Source: an uncultured Prevotellaceae bacterium (GTDB taxonomy: Bacteria; Bacteroidota; Bacteroidia; Bacteroidales; Bacteroidaceae). From it: a stretch of 64,000 nt of DNA. Shown in pieces: positions 7,531 through 15,769 of this stretch. The translations under genes and the position numbers were made by a program. Every line of letters starts with the position of its first letter. The stretch's first letter is position 1. The notes under the pieces were generated by a model. That model was not told the DNA's origin, did no database searches, and worked only from the letters and a program-made list of their open reading frames with translations. The DNA is taken from contig CAMJKP010000004.1 of the NCBI GenBank assembly GCA_946406435.1, forward strand, positions 1-64,000. The letters are read 5' to 3'.

Positions 7531-8388
7531 TTGAACAACCTATTTGACTTCATTCTTCGATACATCAGTTGGTTTGTATTCCTTATTTGCGAGACAATCA
7601 GCTTGGTGCTACTCTTCACCTACAACAACTATCAGGGTAGCATCTGGATGTCGTCTGCAAATGCGGTTTCAGGCAAAGTGTATGAGATGAATGCCGGAGT
7701 AGAGCAATACTTCTCTCTTACTGATATCAATGAGCAACTTAGCAAGCGTAATCTGTACCTTGAACAGAGGGTGCAGGATTTGAGCTCACAGATAGCAGCA
7801 AAGACCGGTGACTCAGCACTTATGAAGCTTGAGAACTACCAACTGATGAAGAAATTCAATCTCATCCCAGCAAAGGTTGTATCAAACTCCATTGACAAGC
7901 GCGACAATCTCATCACCATTGACAAGGGTGAGGTTGACGGTGTGCGTAAGGATATGGGCGTAGCGTGTGGCTATGGAGTTGTAGGCATAGTATTCATGAC
8001 TGGTCGCCACTACTCTGTGGTAATGCCTATTCTGAATTCAAACTCAAGCATCAGCTGTACGATTAACAAGCGAGGATATTTCGGTTATCTTCACTGGACA
8101 GGCGGCAACAGCCGTATAGCCTTTATGGACGAGGTTCCACGTCACGCTCATTTCAACCTTTACGACAAGGTTGTTACGAGTGGCTATTCATCTGTTTTCC
8201 CTCCAGGAATCGAGATTGGCAAGATCATACACGTTTATAATTCCTCCGACGGCCTGTCATACAGATGTATGGTGGAGTTATCTACCAACTTTGCCAAACT
8301 ACGTGATGTCAGCGTGATTGACGATGCACAGATGAAGGAGAGGATTGACATTCTCCGTGCTGCCCAAGATTCATTGGAAAAGAAATAA
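7531..8388 (+). CDS. mreC: Rod-shape protein MreC
   Basis: A bitopic periplasmic protein that links MreB with MreD and PBP2. From the TTG at 7531 it is 285 residues. Another in-frame TTG at 7498 lies at the edge of the repeat array. I prefer 7531 because MNNLFDFILRYISWFVF resembles the usual MreC N-terminus and an AAGG stands just upstream. One membrane helix (about 9-30) is followed by a coiled coil (about 60-100, EQLSKRNLYLEQRV) and the double-barrel domain with IDKGEVDGVRKDMGVACGYGVVG and VVTSGYSSVFPPGIEIG-type motifs. Either start is a rare TTG, so translation may be coupled to mreB or kept low. Confidence 0.9.
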   Translation: MNNLFDFILRYISWFVFLICETISLVLLFTYNNYQGSIWMSSANAVSGKVYEMNAGVEQYFSLTDINEQLSKRNLYLEQRVQDLSSQIAAKTGDSALMKLENYQLMKKFNLIPAKVVSNSIDKRDNLITIDKGEVDGVRKDMGVACGYGVVGIVFMTGRHYSVVMPILNSNSSISCTINKRGYFGYLHWTGGNSRIAFMDEVPRHAHFNLYDKVVTSGYSSVFPPGIEIGKIIHVYNSSDGLSYRCMVELSTNFAKLRDVSVIDDAQMKERIDILRAAQDSLEKK

Positions 8389-8394
8389 GCAAAT

Positions 8395-8892
8395 ATGAAC
8401 ATAGATTTTATTCATCGTATCGGCCTGATGGTTTTCTTCATCTTGGTGCAGGTACTCATTCTGAATCATATCCATCTGTTTAACGTGGCCACTCCGTTGG
8501 TTTACGTTTACTTCATATTGCTTTTCCCTCGCAATCAGCAGCGTTGGGTGTCAGTTCTTTGGGCTTTCTTCTTAGGACTTATCCTTGACTCTTTCAGCAA
8601 CACCCCAGGAGAAACGGCTTTTGCCCTCACCCTTATTGCTTTTCTACAGCCTTACTTCGTCGGACTATACCTTGAGAGGGATAACTCCGACAACACCTCT
8701 CCGAGCATGGCAAAGATGGGCTTTGTGAAATATTCCACATACGTCTTACTGCTCACGTTCATTTTCTGCTTCACATTATTCACCTTGGAGGCTTTCTCCT
8801 TCTTCAACTGGATTCAATGGATATTGTGTATCCTTGGAAGCTGGGGCGTAACCTCTTTCATTATCATCGCGATAGACTCAGTAAGGAAATAG
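8395..8892 (+). CDS. mreD: Rod-shape protein MreD
   Basis: An integral membrane protein of 165 residues with five or six hydrophobic helices, the usual size for MreD. The conserved start FIHRIGLMVFFILVQVLILN and the segment LGLILDSFSNTPGETAFALT fit the family. It lies six nt after mreC and one nt before mrdA, the standard order. It stabilises the MreC-PBP2 assembly at the inner membrane. Confidence 0.93.
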   Translation: MNIDFIHRIGLMVFFILVQVLILNHIHLFNVATPLVYVYFILLFPRNQQRWVSVLWAFFLGLILDSFSNTPGETAFALTLIAFLQPYFVGLYLERDNSDNTSPSMAKMGFVKYSTYVLLLTFIFCFTLFTLEAFSFFNWIQWILCILGSWGVTSFIIIAIDSVRK

Positions 8893-8893
8893 G

Positions 8894-10741
8894 ATGAAGC
8901 ACGATCTGGATTATAGAAAATACGTCATAGGCGGTATAGCTGTGGTTATTGTCATTGTCTATACCGTACGACTGTTCGTTCTCCAGATTATGAGTGATGA
9001 CTACCGTAAGTCAGCCGACTCCAACGCATTCCTGAAGAAAATAGAATACCCGTCTCGTGGTGTTATCTCCGACCGCAACGGCGAACTGCTTGTATATAAC
9101 CAGCCAGCTTATGACATCATGGTCGTGATGAATGAGGCAAAGGATCGTCTTGACACTCTTGAGTTCTGTCAGGCTCTCGGTATCTCGAAGGCATACTTCA
9201 TAAAGAGGATGAACGACATTAAGGACCGAAACAAGAATCCCGGTTACTCGCGTTTCACCCAGCAGTTGTTCATGGCACAGCTATCCAATCAGGACTTTAG
9301 CGTGTTCCGCGAAAAGCTTTTCCGTTTCCCTGGCTTCTATATTCAGCAACGTAGCATTAGACAATACCAATATCCTTACGCAGCCCATGTTCTTGGCGAT
9401 GTTGCTGAGGTTTCAGAATCGGACATAGAGAATGACGACTACTATCAGGCAGGCGATTTTATCGGAAAACTCGGTATTGAACGCTATTACGAGAAACAGC
9501 TTCGTGGCGAAAAGGGTGTTCAGATTCTCCTTCGTGATGCCCACGGAAGAATCAAGGGCAAATACCAAAACGGTATGTACGACAGCCGACCTGTGGCGGG
9601 CAAAGACCTGACACTTAGTCTTGACATAAAGCTTCAGGCTCTTGGTGAACGTCTTCTTGAAGGAAAAATCGGTAGTATAGTAGCGATAGAACCTGCTACG
9701 GGAGAAGTTCTCTGTATGGTTTCCTCTCCTACCTACGACCCACGACTCATGGTGGGCAGACAACGAGGAAAGAACCACAAAATACTTGCAGCCAACGTGT
9801 GGAAGCCGCTTCTCAACCGCAGTATAATGGGACAGTACCCTCCGGGCTCTACGTTCAAGACCTCTCAGGCACTCACCTATATGACTGAGGGCATAATATC
9901 CCCGGGAACTGCATTCTCCTGTGCCCACGGATTCTCTTTCAAGGGACTTCACGTAGGCTGCCACGGACACGGTTCCCCTCTGGCTATCGTCGATGCCCTT
10001 TCCACATCATGTAATGCATATTTCTGTTGGGGACTCTATTACATGATAGGTAACAGGAAGAAATACCGCTCTGCCCACGATGCCATGAACGTATGGCGCG
10101 ACTATATGGTGTCTATGGGCTTCGGATATAAGCTCGGTATCGACCTTCCGGGCGAGAAACGAGGACTTATCCCTAACGGCGACTATTACAACAACGCATA
10201 TAAGGGCTCTTGGAACGGCCTTACGGTTATATCTATCAGTATCGGACAGGGTGAGGTAAACCTTACACCTTTGCAGATAGCCAACCTCGGCGCTACGATA
10301 GCCAACCGCGGCTATTATATCACACCTCACGTAGTGAAGAAGATAAGGGGCGAGGCTCTCGATTCTGCCTTTACCGTAAAACACTACACAAAGGCAAGCA
10401 GAAGTTCATACGACTGGGTTGTTTCGGGCATGCGATCCTCAGTAATAAAGGGAACGTGTAAGGCAGCCAACAGATCCGACTACTTGGTATGTGGTAAGAC
10501 TGGTACGGCTCAGAATCGCGGTCAGGACCACTCCGTGTTCATGGGCTTTGCACCGATGGACGATCCGAAGATTGCAATAGCCGTATATGTGGAGAATGGC
10601 GGTTTCGGTGCTGACTACGGTGTTCCTATCGGCTCTCTGATGATGGAACAGTATATAAACGGCAAGCTCTCTCCTGCATCCGAAGCAACAGCATCCGTGT
10701 TCCAGCATAAGAGAATAGCATACGGAACGAGGAATAGGTAA
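8894..10741 (+). CDS. mrdA: Penicillin-binding protein 2 (elongation transpeptidase)
   Basis: The 615-residue class B PBP cross-links peptidoglycan during elongation. It has an N-terminal anchor helix (about 8-30), a pedestal domain with RGVISDRNGELLVYN (about 54-68), and a transpeptidase domain. The catalytic motifs are STFK (about 317-320, PPGSTFKTS), SCN (STSCNAY) and KTGT (CGKTGTAQN). Length and layout are normal. Spacing of one nt to mreD shows tight coupling; rodA follows after a repeat element of about 150 nt. Confidence 0.96.
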   Translation: MKHDLDYRKYVIGGIAVVIVIVYTVRLFVLQIMSDDYRKSADSNAFLKKIEYPSRGVISDRNGELLVYNQPAYDIMVVMNEAKDRLDTLEFCQALGISKAYFIKRMNDIKDRNKNPGYSRFTQQLFMAQLSNQDFSVFREKLFRFPGFYIQQRSIRQYQYPYAAHVLGDVAEVSESDIENDDYYQAGDFIGKLGIERYYEKQLRGEKGVQILLRDAHGRIKGKYQNGMYDSRPVAGKDLTLSLDIKLQALGERLLEGKIGSIVAIEPATGEVLCMVSSPTYDPRLMVGRQRGKNHKILAANVWKPLLNRSIMGQYPPGSTFKTSQALTYMTEGIISPGTAFSCAHGFSFKGLHVGCHGHGSPLAIVDALSTSCNAYFCWGLYYMIGNRKKYRSAHDAMNVWRDYMVSMGFGYKLGIDLPGEKRGLIPNGDYYNNAYKGSWNGLTVISISIGQGEVNLTPLQIANLGATIANRGYYITPHVVKKIRGEALDSAFTVKHYTKASRSSYDWVVSGMRSSVIKGTCKAANRSDYLVCGKTGTAQNRGQDHSVFMGFAPMDDPKIAIAVYVENGGFGADYGVPIGSLMMEQYINGKLSPASEATASVFQHKRIAYGTRNR

Positions 10742-10746
10742 ACAGA

Positions 10747-10886
10747 ATTTACTATTTGACGATTTACTATTTACTATCGATTTACTATTTGGATTATGTA
10801 CTATTCACAACTGAATGGGAACAAATAGTAAATTAACCGAAAATAGTACATAAATCGCAAATAGTAAATAGATAAATAGTAAATAT
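10747..10886. repeat. TTTACTATT mirror element, copy 2
   Basis: This is nearly the same sequence, unit by unit, as the element at 6204-6341, and in the same orientation. It fills the spacer between mrdA and rodA. No target duplication is evident here. The element ends a few nt before the TTG start of rodA, so the ribosome-binding region of rodA is partly made of repeat. Confidence 0.85.
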
Positions 10887-10893
10887 AAAAAAA

Positions 10894-12363
10894 TTGGCAC
10901 AACGTAAGACAAATCAGCAGGGTATTCTTGCATCGCTCGATTGGGTTACAATCGCAATCTATCTGGTACTCTTAGTATTCGGATGGATTAGCGTGTGTGG
11001 TGCCAGCTATAACTATGGCGATGAGGATATCTTCTCAATGTCAACCCGTAGCGGTATGCAGATCATGTGGATAGGTACGAGTATATGCCTCGGTTTCATC
11101 ATCCTCATGACCGACGACCGCCTCTATGATACCTTCTCCTACGTCATCTATGGTTTGATGATGCTTCTGCTCTTTGCAACCATCTTCAACCCACACGAAA
11201 TCAAGGGCTCCCGATCGTGGATCGTCATGGGACCATTACGAATACAACCTGCTGAGTTTGCAAAGTTTGCAACGGCTTTGGCTATATCGAAACTGATGTC
11301 CACGTATGGTTTCGACCTTAACAAATGGCGTGATTTGGCTATTGCCTGCGGAATCATCATCTTCCCGATGCTCCTTATCATCGGACAGAAAGAAACGGGC
11401 TCTGCACTCGTATATTCGGCTTTCTTCCTCATGCTCTATCGCGAGGGAATGTCGGGCAGCTTCCTTTTCACGGGTTTGGCAATGATAATCTATTTCGTGG
11501 TGGGAATCCGCTTTGCCGACGTACAACTATGGGATATGCCTGCATCCGTAGGCAAGTTCTCCGTATTGCTGATGGTACAGATATTCACAGCTGCCCTCGT
11601 CGAGATATACTGCCACGACAGACAGCGAGCCCTCATAGTGCTCTATACAACCCTCGGAATAACCCTTGGGGCTGTTCTGTTCTCTGAATATGTCATTCCT
11701 TTCGACATTGTTTGGGTACAGCTGGCTCTCTCCGTACTCGTGATCCTATATCTTACATATATAGCGATGGAATGGAGGATAAAGGAGTATTTCTTTATCG
11801 CTTTGTTTACCATCGGAAGTATAGCGTTCTTCTATTCTGCCGACTACGTATTGAACAACGTGATGCAAGCCCATCAGCGTGTGCGTATCAACGTATTGCT
11901 GGGATTGGAAGAAGACCTTGCTGGTGCAGGATATAATGTGCATCAAAGTGAGATTGCCATTGGTTCTGGAGGTATCGAGGGTAAGGGATTCCTCAACGGA
12001 ACACAGACAAAGCTCAAATTCGTGCCTGAACAGGACACAGACTTCATCTTCTGTACCGTAGGTGAGGAAGAAGGTTTTGTAGGCTCTGCAGGTGTTCTGC
12101 TATTGTTCCTCGCCCTCATTCTGAGACTTATCCACGTTGCCGAGCGACAACCATTCAAGTTCGGGCGAGTCTATGGCTATTGCGTGCTGAGTATATTCCT
12201 ATTCCACGTCTTCGTAAACGTGGGTATGGTTCTCGGTCTCACACCTGTTATCGGCATTCCCCTACCCTTCTTCAGCTATGGCGGTTCAAGTCTCTGGGGC
12301 TTCACCATCCTCCTGTTCATTTTCCTAAGGATAGACGCAGGAAGGAATCTGATTAGGACGTAA
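10894..12363 (+). CDS. rodA: Peptidoglycan glycosyltransferase RodA
   Basis: A SEDS-family polymerase of 489 residues that makes glycan strands with PBP2. It starts at TTG (AQRKTNQQGIL follows). About ten membrane helices are visible. Family motifs are WIVMGPLRIQPAEFAKFATAL (in part, around residue 108-128), the GQKETGSALVY segment, and the C-terminal IPLPFFSYGGSSLW with the SEDS signature. It is longer than E. coli RodA (about 370), as is usual in Bacteroidota because of extra central helices. Last gene of the mre operon; a terminator follows. Confidence 0.96.
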   Translation: MAQRKTNQQGILASLDWVTIAIYLVLLVFGWISVCGASYNYGDEDIFSMSTRSGMQIMWIGTSICLGFIILMTDDRLYDTFSYVIYGLMMLLLFATIFNPHEIKGSRSWIVMGPLRIQPAEFAKFATALAISKLMSTYGFDLNKWRDLAIACGIIIFPMLLIIGQKETGSALVYSAFFLMLYREGMSGSFLFTGLAMIIYFVVGIRFADVQLWDMPASVGKFSVLLMVQIFTAALVEIYCHDRQRALIVLYTTLGITLGAVLFSEYVIPFDIVWVQLALSVLVILYLTYIAMEWRIKEYFFIALFTIGSIAFFYSADYVLNNVMQAHQRVRINVLLGLEEDLAGAGYNVHQSEIAIGSGGIEGKGFLNGTQTKLKFVPEQDTDFIFCTVGEEEGFVGSAGVLLLFLALILRLIHVAERQPFKFGRVYGYCVLSIFLFHVFVNVGMVLGLTPVIGIPLPFFSYGGSSLWGFTILLFIFLRIDAGRNLIRT

Positions 12364-12385
12364 ATAACAAAATAGGAAACACCAA

Positions 12386-12417
12386 TAACAAAAAGGCTCA
12401 CGAAATGTGAGCCTTTT
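12386..12417 (+). terminator. Terminator after rodA
   Basis: AAAAAGGCTCAC pairs with GTGAGCCTTTT around a CGAAAT loop, 25 nt after the rodA stop. An almost identical hairpin ends the HigBA pair at 43626-43654. Confidence 0.75.
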
Positions 12418-12482
12418 CGTGTATTTGTTATTCACTATCGATTTCTTCTCCTTGATTATAACTCAAGAAACTATGAACAGCA

Positions 12483-12614
12483 TCATGAATTAGAGGCATA
12501 ATATTTACGAGCCTTATCACAAAGTTTGTCAAACGAGACATCCAAAGGTACACATTCCTCAAGTTCCTTAAAAGACATTTGTGGAAAGTTATTATCTAAC
12601 ATATATTCACTCAT
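12483..12614 (-). CDS. Hypothetical 43-residue protein
   Basis: A short ATG frame, MSEYMLDNNFPQMSFKELEE at its start, ending KYYASNS. It is hydrophilic, charged, and has a helical middle (SFDKLCDKARKYY); two cysteines lie at residues 21 and 32. It is in the 385-nt gap between rodA and the next leftward gene and is probably co-oriented with that gene. The family is not recognised. Even amino-acid use and sensible codons favour coding, but conservation would be needed to prove it. Confidence 0.4.
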   Translation of the reverse strand: MSEYMLDNNFPQMSFKELEECVPLDVSFDKLCDKARKYYASNS

Positions 12615-12748
12615 ACTAATCTATGTGCAAAAAACAACTTAACTACACTATAATCGTGTAATTTAATTACAATTCACTTATGAAACATGTCCATCAAAGG
12701 AATTTATAGAAGCGTAGCTCACATTAATTGTAGGGGAATGCGATTAAT

Positions 12749-13141
12749 TCATTCTTGTACCTGCCCTGAAGCTTTCAACAAGTTATCTAAAGATACCTCT
12801 CCAACATTACTCCTATCAATCTCTGGTTCTGTTGGAGTTTGCACCTCTTCAATAACAGGTTCTGTTTCCACCTTAGGTTCTATTCGTTCCTCTTTCACAT
12901 CTTGCCTACGACTATAAGATCCTATAGATTGTTGCATATGCCCACTTCTATTTTCTTCTCTAACAGATTCTGTTGTCTGTTCTTTTTTAATGGCATCACT
13001 TTTATCTTTAGACGTGTCATGACCAAGCACAAAATAGCCAAAAAGAGACATAAGGAGAACAATGATGATAGCTATAAAAGGAACACATCCGTTATTATTA
13101 TCATCAACTTCTTCAACAAAATGATGAATGATTTTACCCAT
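12749..13141 (-). CDS. Hypothetical single-span membrane protein, acidic tail
   Basis: A protein of 130 residues. A short N-terminus (HHFVEEVDDNNNG) precedes one hydrophobic helix (about 20-40, VPFIAIIIVLLMSLFGYFVL). The rest is a low-complexity, Glu/Pro/Gln-rich tail with blocks such as EPKVETEPVIEEVQTPTEPE, like linker or TonB-neck regions. Topology suggests the tail lies in the periplasm. There is no catalytic domain and the family is not recognised. It is the only sizeable gene between 12.4 and 14.5 kb. Confidence 0.6.
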   Translation of the reverse strand: MGKIIHHFVEEVDDNNNGCVPFIAIIIVLLMSLFGYFVLGHDTSKDKSDAIKKEQTTESVREENRSGHMQQSIGSYSRRQDVKEERIEPKVETEPVIEEVQTPTEPEIDRSNVGEVSLDNLLKASGQVQE

Positions 13142-13596
13142 AATCTATTATATTTAATGACATGTGAGAATATTTAAAAAATATATTCAGAAAATATATG
13201 ACATCTCCATTCTATTCGTGTCTTTTCCAAATCGCAAGTTCAGCTAGCTACAAAATCGACCATTTATCAATCCTAGGAATCTTTCTAACTAAACGTGTAT
13301 TATTTAGGTCCAAAGCATATTATAGTATTTATTATGTCATATACCGAATATTCCAAGACTTAGATTTATACAAATCAAACCAGTACAATAAGAATTCTAT
13401 TTTAAAATGAAATTTGATTTCATTATCATTAAAAGAATAGTAATAAATACCATCAATTTCCACTCTCAAAACACTTCATAACAAGTGCTTAAAAACGAAG
13501 AGCAGGAGTAGTGTGCTCAAGGTTTTAGATAATTGTTTCCATAGCTATTTTTATTGCTATCGATTCCCACCAACAGACATTTATTAAATTGGAAAT
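13142..13596. other. AT-rich gap, nothing identified
   Basis: About 450 nt of AT-rich sequence upstream of the 130-residue protein gene. Open frames are short and unlike any family I know. No clear promoter on either strand, apart from possible upstream signals of the leftward gene. Confidence 0.5.
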
Positions 13597-13837
13597 AAGA
13601 AAAGGCGTGGGAACTATTGCTGTTTCTGAACTGAGGCTCTGGACTGCCCAACAAATGTAACAAACAATAGCCCACGCCTCTATCGGTATATGAAAAGCCA
13701 ATAAAGGCTTGCATATATCAAAGAGACATGAGCGCCTTGTTCATTATCCATTTGTTGAGGAATTGTCCAGATTCCAGTTCAGGATAACTTCAAAACGCCC
13801 TTCATGCCGTTCGGCACTGTTCCTAACACGTAGGATT
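13597..13837 (-). ncRNA. Structured RNA candidate, about 240 nt
   Basis: Read leftward, a -7 element is followed by a conserved-looking, GC-richer segment without an open frame in an AT-rich surrounding. Hairpins include TGCCGAACGGCA (near 13810), a long stem TATATGCAAGCC / GGCTTTTCATATA (near 13680-13717), and a final stem AGGCGTGGGCTATTG against CAATAGTTCCCACGCCT (13603-13681) that ends in TTTT. That last stem looks like the terminator. I cannot assign the class. Size would allow 6S-like or another housekeeping RNA, but the end-to-end closing stem of 6S is not evident. Confidence 0.45.
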
Positions 13838-13842
13838 GAGCG

Positions 13843-13850
13843 CAAAATTA
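13843..13850 (-). promoter_or_regulatory. Promoter -7 of RNA candidate
   Basis: TAATTTTG on the minus strand. The transcript would start about six nt further left, at the beginning of the GC-richer segment. Confidence 0.45.
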
Positions 13851-13962
13851 AACATTTTTTCTGAAATGCCAACAATAATCATCAATAAACTTTCATTTCA
13901 AGTGCATTTTTCTTTTAGCTCTGCTCAAAATAACATATTTCCTCAAAATTTTTAGTTAGAAA

Positions 13963-13994
13963 TTTGCTAAAATGAAAATTTATTCTTACCTTTG
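13963..13994 (+). promoter_or_regulatory. Strong promoter for short RNA
   Basis: TTTG at 13963-13966 and TACCTTTG at 13987-13994 with a 20-nt spacer, a full match to the Bacteroidota consensus. It is divergent from the promoter at 13843. Confidence 0.65.
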
Positions 13995-14000
13995 CAACAA

Positions 14001-14053
14001 CATACTTACCCCGCTTCCCATCAGAACAGCGCGCTCAGGGTAAGTTTTTTTTA
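14001..14053 (+). ncRNA. Short RNA or attenuator of about 50 nt
   Basis: Transcription from the promoter just upstream would reach a stem CTTACCC / GGGTAAG (14005-14042) followed by eight T residues almost at once. The product would be an RNA of about 50 nt with a loop of GCTTCCCATCAGAACAGCGC type. Either this is a stand-alone small RNA or a leader that blocks read-through toward the module at 14.5 kb. No frame fits inside. Confidence 0.45.
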
Positions 14054-14340
14054 TTATTACCATTCAATTACAATTCCAAATGACACAAAAAGGGTTTACT
14101 ATGTATTGTCTATTATTCTATATTTTTTGCAAACAATAAATCCTAACAACACATTTTCAAACCGTTTCAAGATATTGCTATCAAAATATCCACAGATAGA
14201 TACATCTGCAATGGGATTCCCTTTTTCCTGGCAAGAAGAGCATCTTTGGGAATAATTCTCATCGCACTTTTTCTGTAAGAAAGATAACAATCATTATTTT
14301 TTAGCGCAATCACACAATTTTTGTGCTTTTGATTTCTTTT
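14054..14340. other. Gap with no supported gene
   Basis: Sequence between the short RNA and the module promoter. A leftward frame of 63 residues exists, but without family resemblance or start context. The last 20-30 nt, near 14320, begin the block shared with 45948-46010. Confidence 0.45.
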
Positions 14341-14357
14341 TCTTCCGGAAAAAGTAG

Positions 14358-14365
14358 TATCTTTG
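14358..14365 (+). promoter_or_regulatory. Promoter of duplicated module, copy 1
   Basis: TATCTTTG lies within a segment of about 75 nt (about 14320-14395) that is shared with the second copy. The shared sequence TTGTGCTTTTG upstream may supply the -33 region. Transcription would start just before the ACTCCAT array. Confidence 0.6.
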
Positions 14366-14380
14366 CAAGCAGTAACAAGG

Positions 14381-14475
14381 TAGATACTCCATCGTTACTC
14401 CATATCAACTCCATATCATGTCCATCGTTTCGATGGAGTATCTATGGACAAACGATGGTGAAACGATGGAGTATG
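14381..14475 (+). repeat. ACTCCAT mirror array in module leader, copy 1
   Basis: ACTCCAT units (GATACTCCAT, GTTACTCCAT, CAACTCCAT) on the left face inverted ATGGAGT and ATGG units on the right, with the turn at CATCGTTTCGATG. The array is downstream of the -7 element, so it forms a long hairpin in the 5' leader. It is 40 nt before the start codon, with AGAAAGGAAAAG as the ribosome-binding region. The same arrangement precedes the paralogous gene at 46138. Confidence 0.85.
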
Positions 14476-14513
14476 TTAAGAGTAAGAACGAATTATTTTA
14501 GAAAGGAAAAGAT

Positions 14514-15368
14514 ATGGTTAAAGTAAAATCTTCATTTGGGAAAGTGTCAGGAACGAAGGCAAATACCATTTATTATGAGGTGAATGGTGTGACATTTGGC
14601 AGGTCTAAACCAACCAAGATGGGCAACCCTAAGACCGAGGCGCAGATGAAACAGCGCATAAAGATGAATAATATCCTCAACACTTACAAATATATCAAAG
14701 GGTATTTGCAGCAGAATTTTGAGGGGATTATTGGCAATAAGAATGCGTCGAGCTTTTTCCGCAGCTATAATCTCATGAAGACTCCCGTCTGGCTGACGAA
14801 GGAGCAGAAGGAGTCTTGCAAATTTGTGCTTGCTCCATACGTGGTGGCTCAAGGACGTATCAATTCAGTTGGGTATGAGTTCAAGGACGATGTGTTCGTT
14901 TCTGATATTAACGTGGGTGATTTGGAAATAAATGACGAGACGGAGGAACGTGTTCTTTCGTCCGTTATATGCGGGAATAACGAGGGTTGGACGAATAATG
15001 ATACCTTGCAGGTGATTCTGTTGAGACAGAAGCGTGTGGCATCTTTAGATGAGGAAATTGCACATCCAACATGCTGCTCTATACTCGTTAACCTTGACAA
15101 CGCAAGTGCAACGAAGATTGGCGAGATTCCTGTACTTGAAAGCCTATCGAATATGTCTCGCTTCTCATTATGTAATGTTGACGGCAAGTTATCCGTAAAG
15201 GTTACCGATACGGCTGAATACACATACGCCTTTGCCGTAGTTCATGGTCGTGGGCAAGGTCGTGACAAGATTGTTTCTTCTCAGCAACTTTTCCTTAGCG
15301 ATACCTCCCTTTACGATAGCTATTGCAGTAGCGAAGTGTTCAACATAGCTTACGAGAGTTACAAATGA
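14514..15368 (+). CDS. DUF6266-like protein, module copy 1
   Basis: A protein of 284 residues without signal peptide or membrane helix. The N-terminus (VKVKSSFGKVSGTKANTIYY, then EVNGVTFGRSKPTKMGNPKT, EAQMKQRIK) has the gly/lys pattern of the Bacteroidota family I recall as DUF6266, which is of unknown function; the assignment is from memory. The middle is beta-rich (VFVSDINVGDLEIND, TLQVILLRQKR). It ends FNIAYESYK and overlaps the next gene by four nt (ATGA). It is about 90 percent identical to the protein at 46138 from residue 34 on, but residues 7-33 differ strongly. Lysine-rich, possibly nucleic-acid or envelope binding; this is speculation. Confidence 0.75.
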   Translation: MVKVKSSFGKVSGTKANTIYYEVNGVTFGRSKPTKMGNPKTEAQMKQRIKMNNILNTYKYIKGYLQQNFEGIIGNKNASSFFRSYNLMKTPVWLTKEQKESCKFVLAPYVVAQGRINSVGYEFKDDVFVSDINVGDLEINDETEERVLSSVICGNNEGWTNNDTLQVILLRQKRVASLDEEIAHPTCCSILVNLDNASATKIGEIPVLESLSNMSRFSLCNVDGKLSVKVTDTAEYTYAFAVVHGRGQGRDKIVSSQQLFLSDTSLYDSYCSSEVFNIAYESYK

Positions 15369-15769
15369 AGAACAAAAGACAAATATTAGATAGTATCTGG
15401 TGCATGGTGAAATGTTCACTTGCAGCCTCAGCATTAAATCTAACCACTTGGTTATTCGGCATTATGGGACTATATATAGTTTTGTTTAATCTCGTGGCTT
15501 ATATTGTGTTAGGCACACCTGTCTATTATTTCCTTAGAAAGAAAACATTGGAAATTCAGACTTTAGCAGTATGGCTTACGGTTAATATCATTTCAATAAG
15601 TACCATTACCTGTTTTTTTCTAATGCCTTCGGGTGAACCAGGTCCTCATTGCATTTCACCTTTTGTGCTTATTCTTCCTGTTGCATTTATTCTTGCAGGT
15701 CTCTTATCTGTATTCCCTACCGTATATTTCTGTCGTAAGACAAGGAAAAAAATGCTTACAGAACATTAG
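15365..15769 (+). CDS. Four-helix membrane protein, module copy 1
   Basis: A protein of 134 residues whose ATG overlaps the stop of the upstream gene, so the two are translationally coupled. It has four hydrophobic helices (about 15-35, 37-57, 65-87, 99-120) and a basic C-terminal CRKTRKK. It begins MKNKRQI and pairs with the 126-residue protein at 46989, which keeps the same plan at only moderate identity (about 40 percent by eye). The family is not recognised. It converges with, and overlaps by 14 nt, the receptor gene on the other strand. Confidence 0.7.
   Translation: MKNKRQILDSIWCMVKCSLAASALNLTTWLFGIMGLYIVLFNLVAYIVLGTPVYYFLRKKTLEIQTLAVWLTVNIISISTITCFFLMPSGEPGPHCISPFVLILPVAFILAGLLSVFPTVYFCRKTRKKMLTEH

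Noticed and set aside
14099..14290. Leftward cysteine-containing frame of 63 residues
   Set aside because: No promoter or ribosome-binding site on that strand, and it overlaps the leader region of the rightward module.
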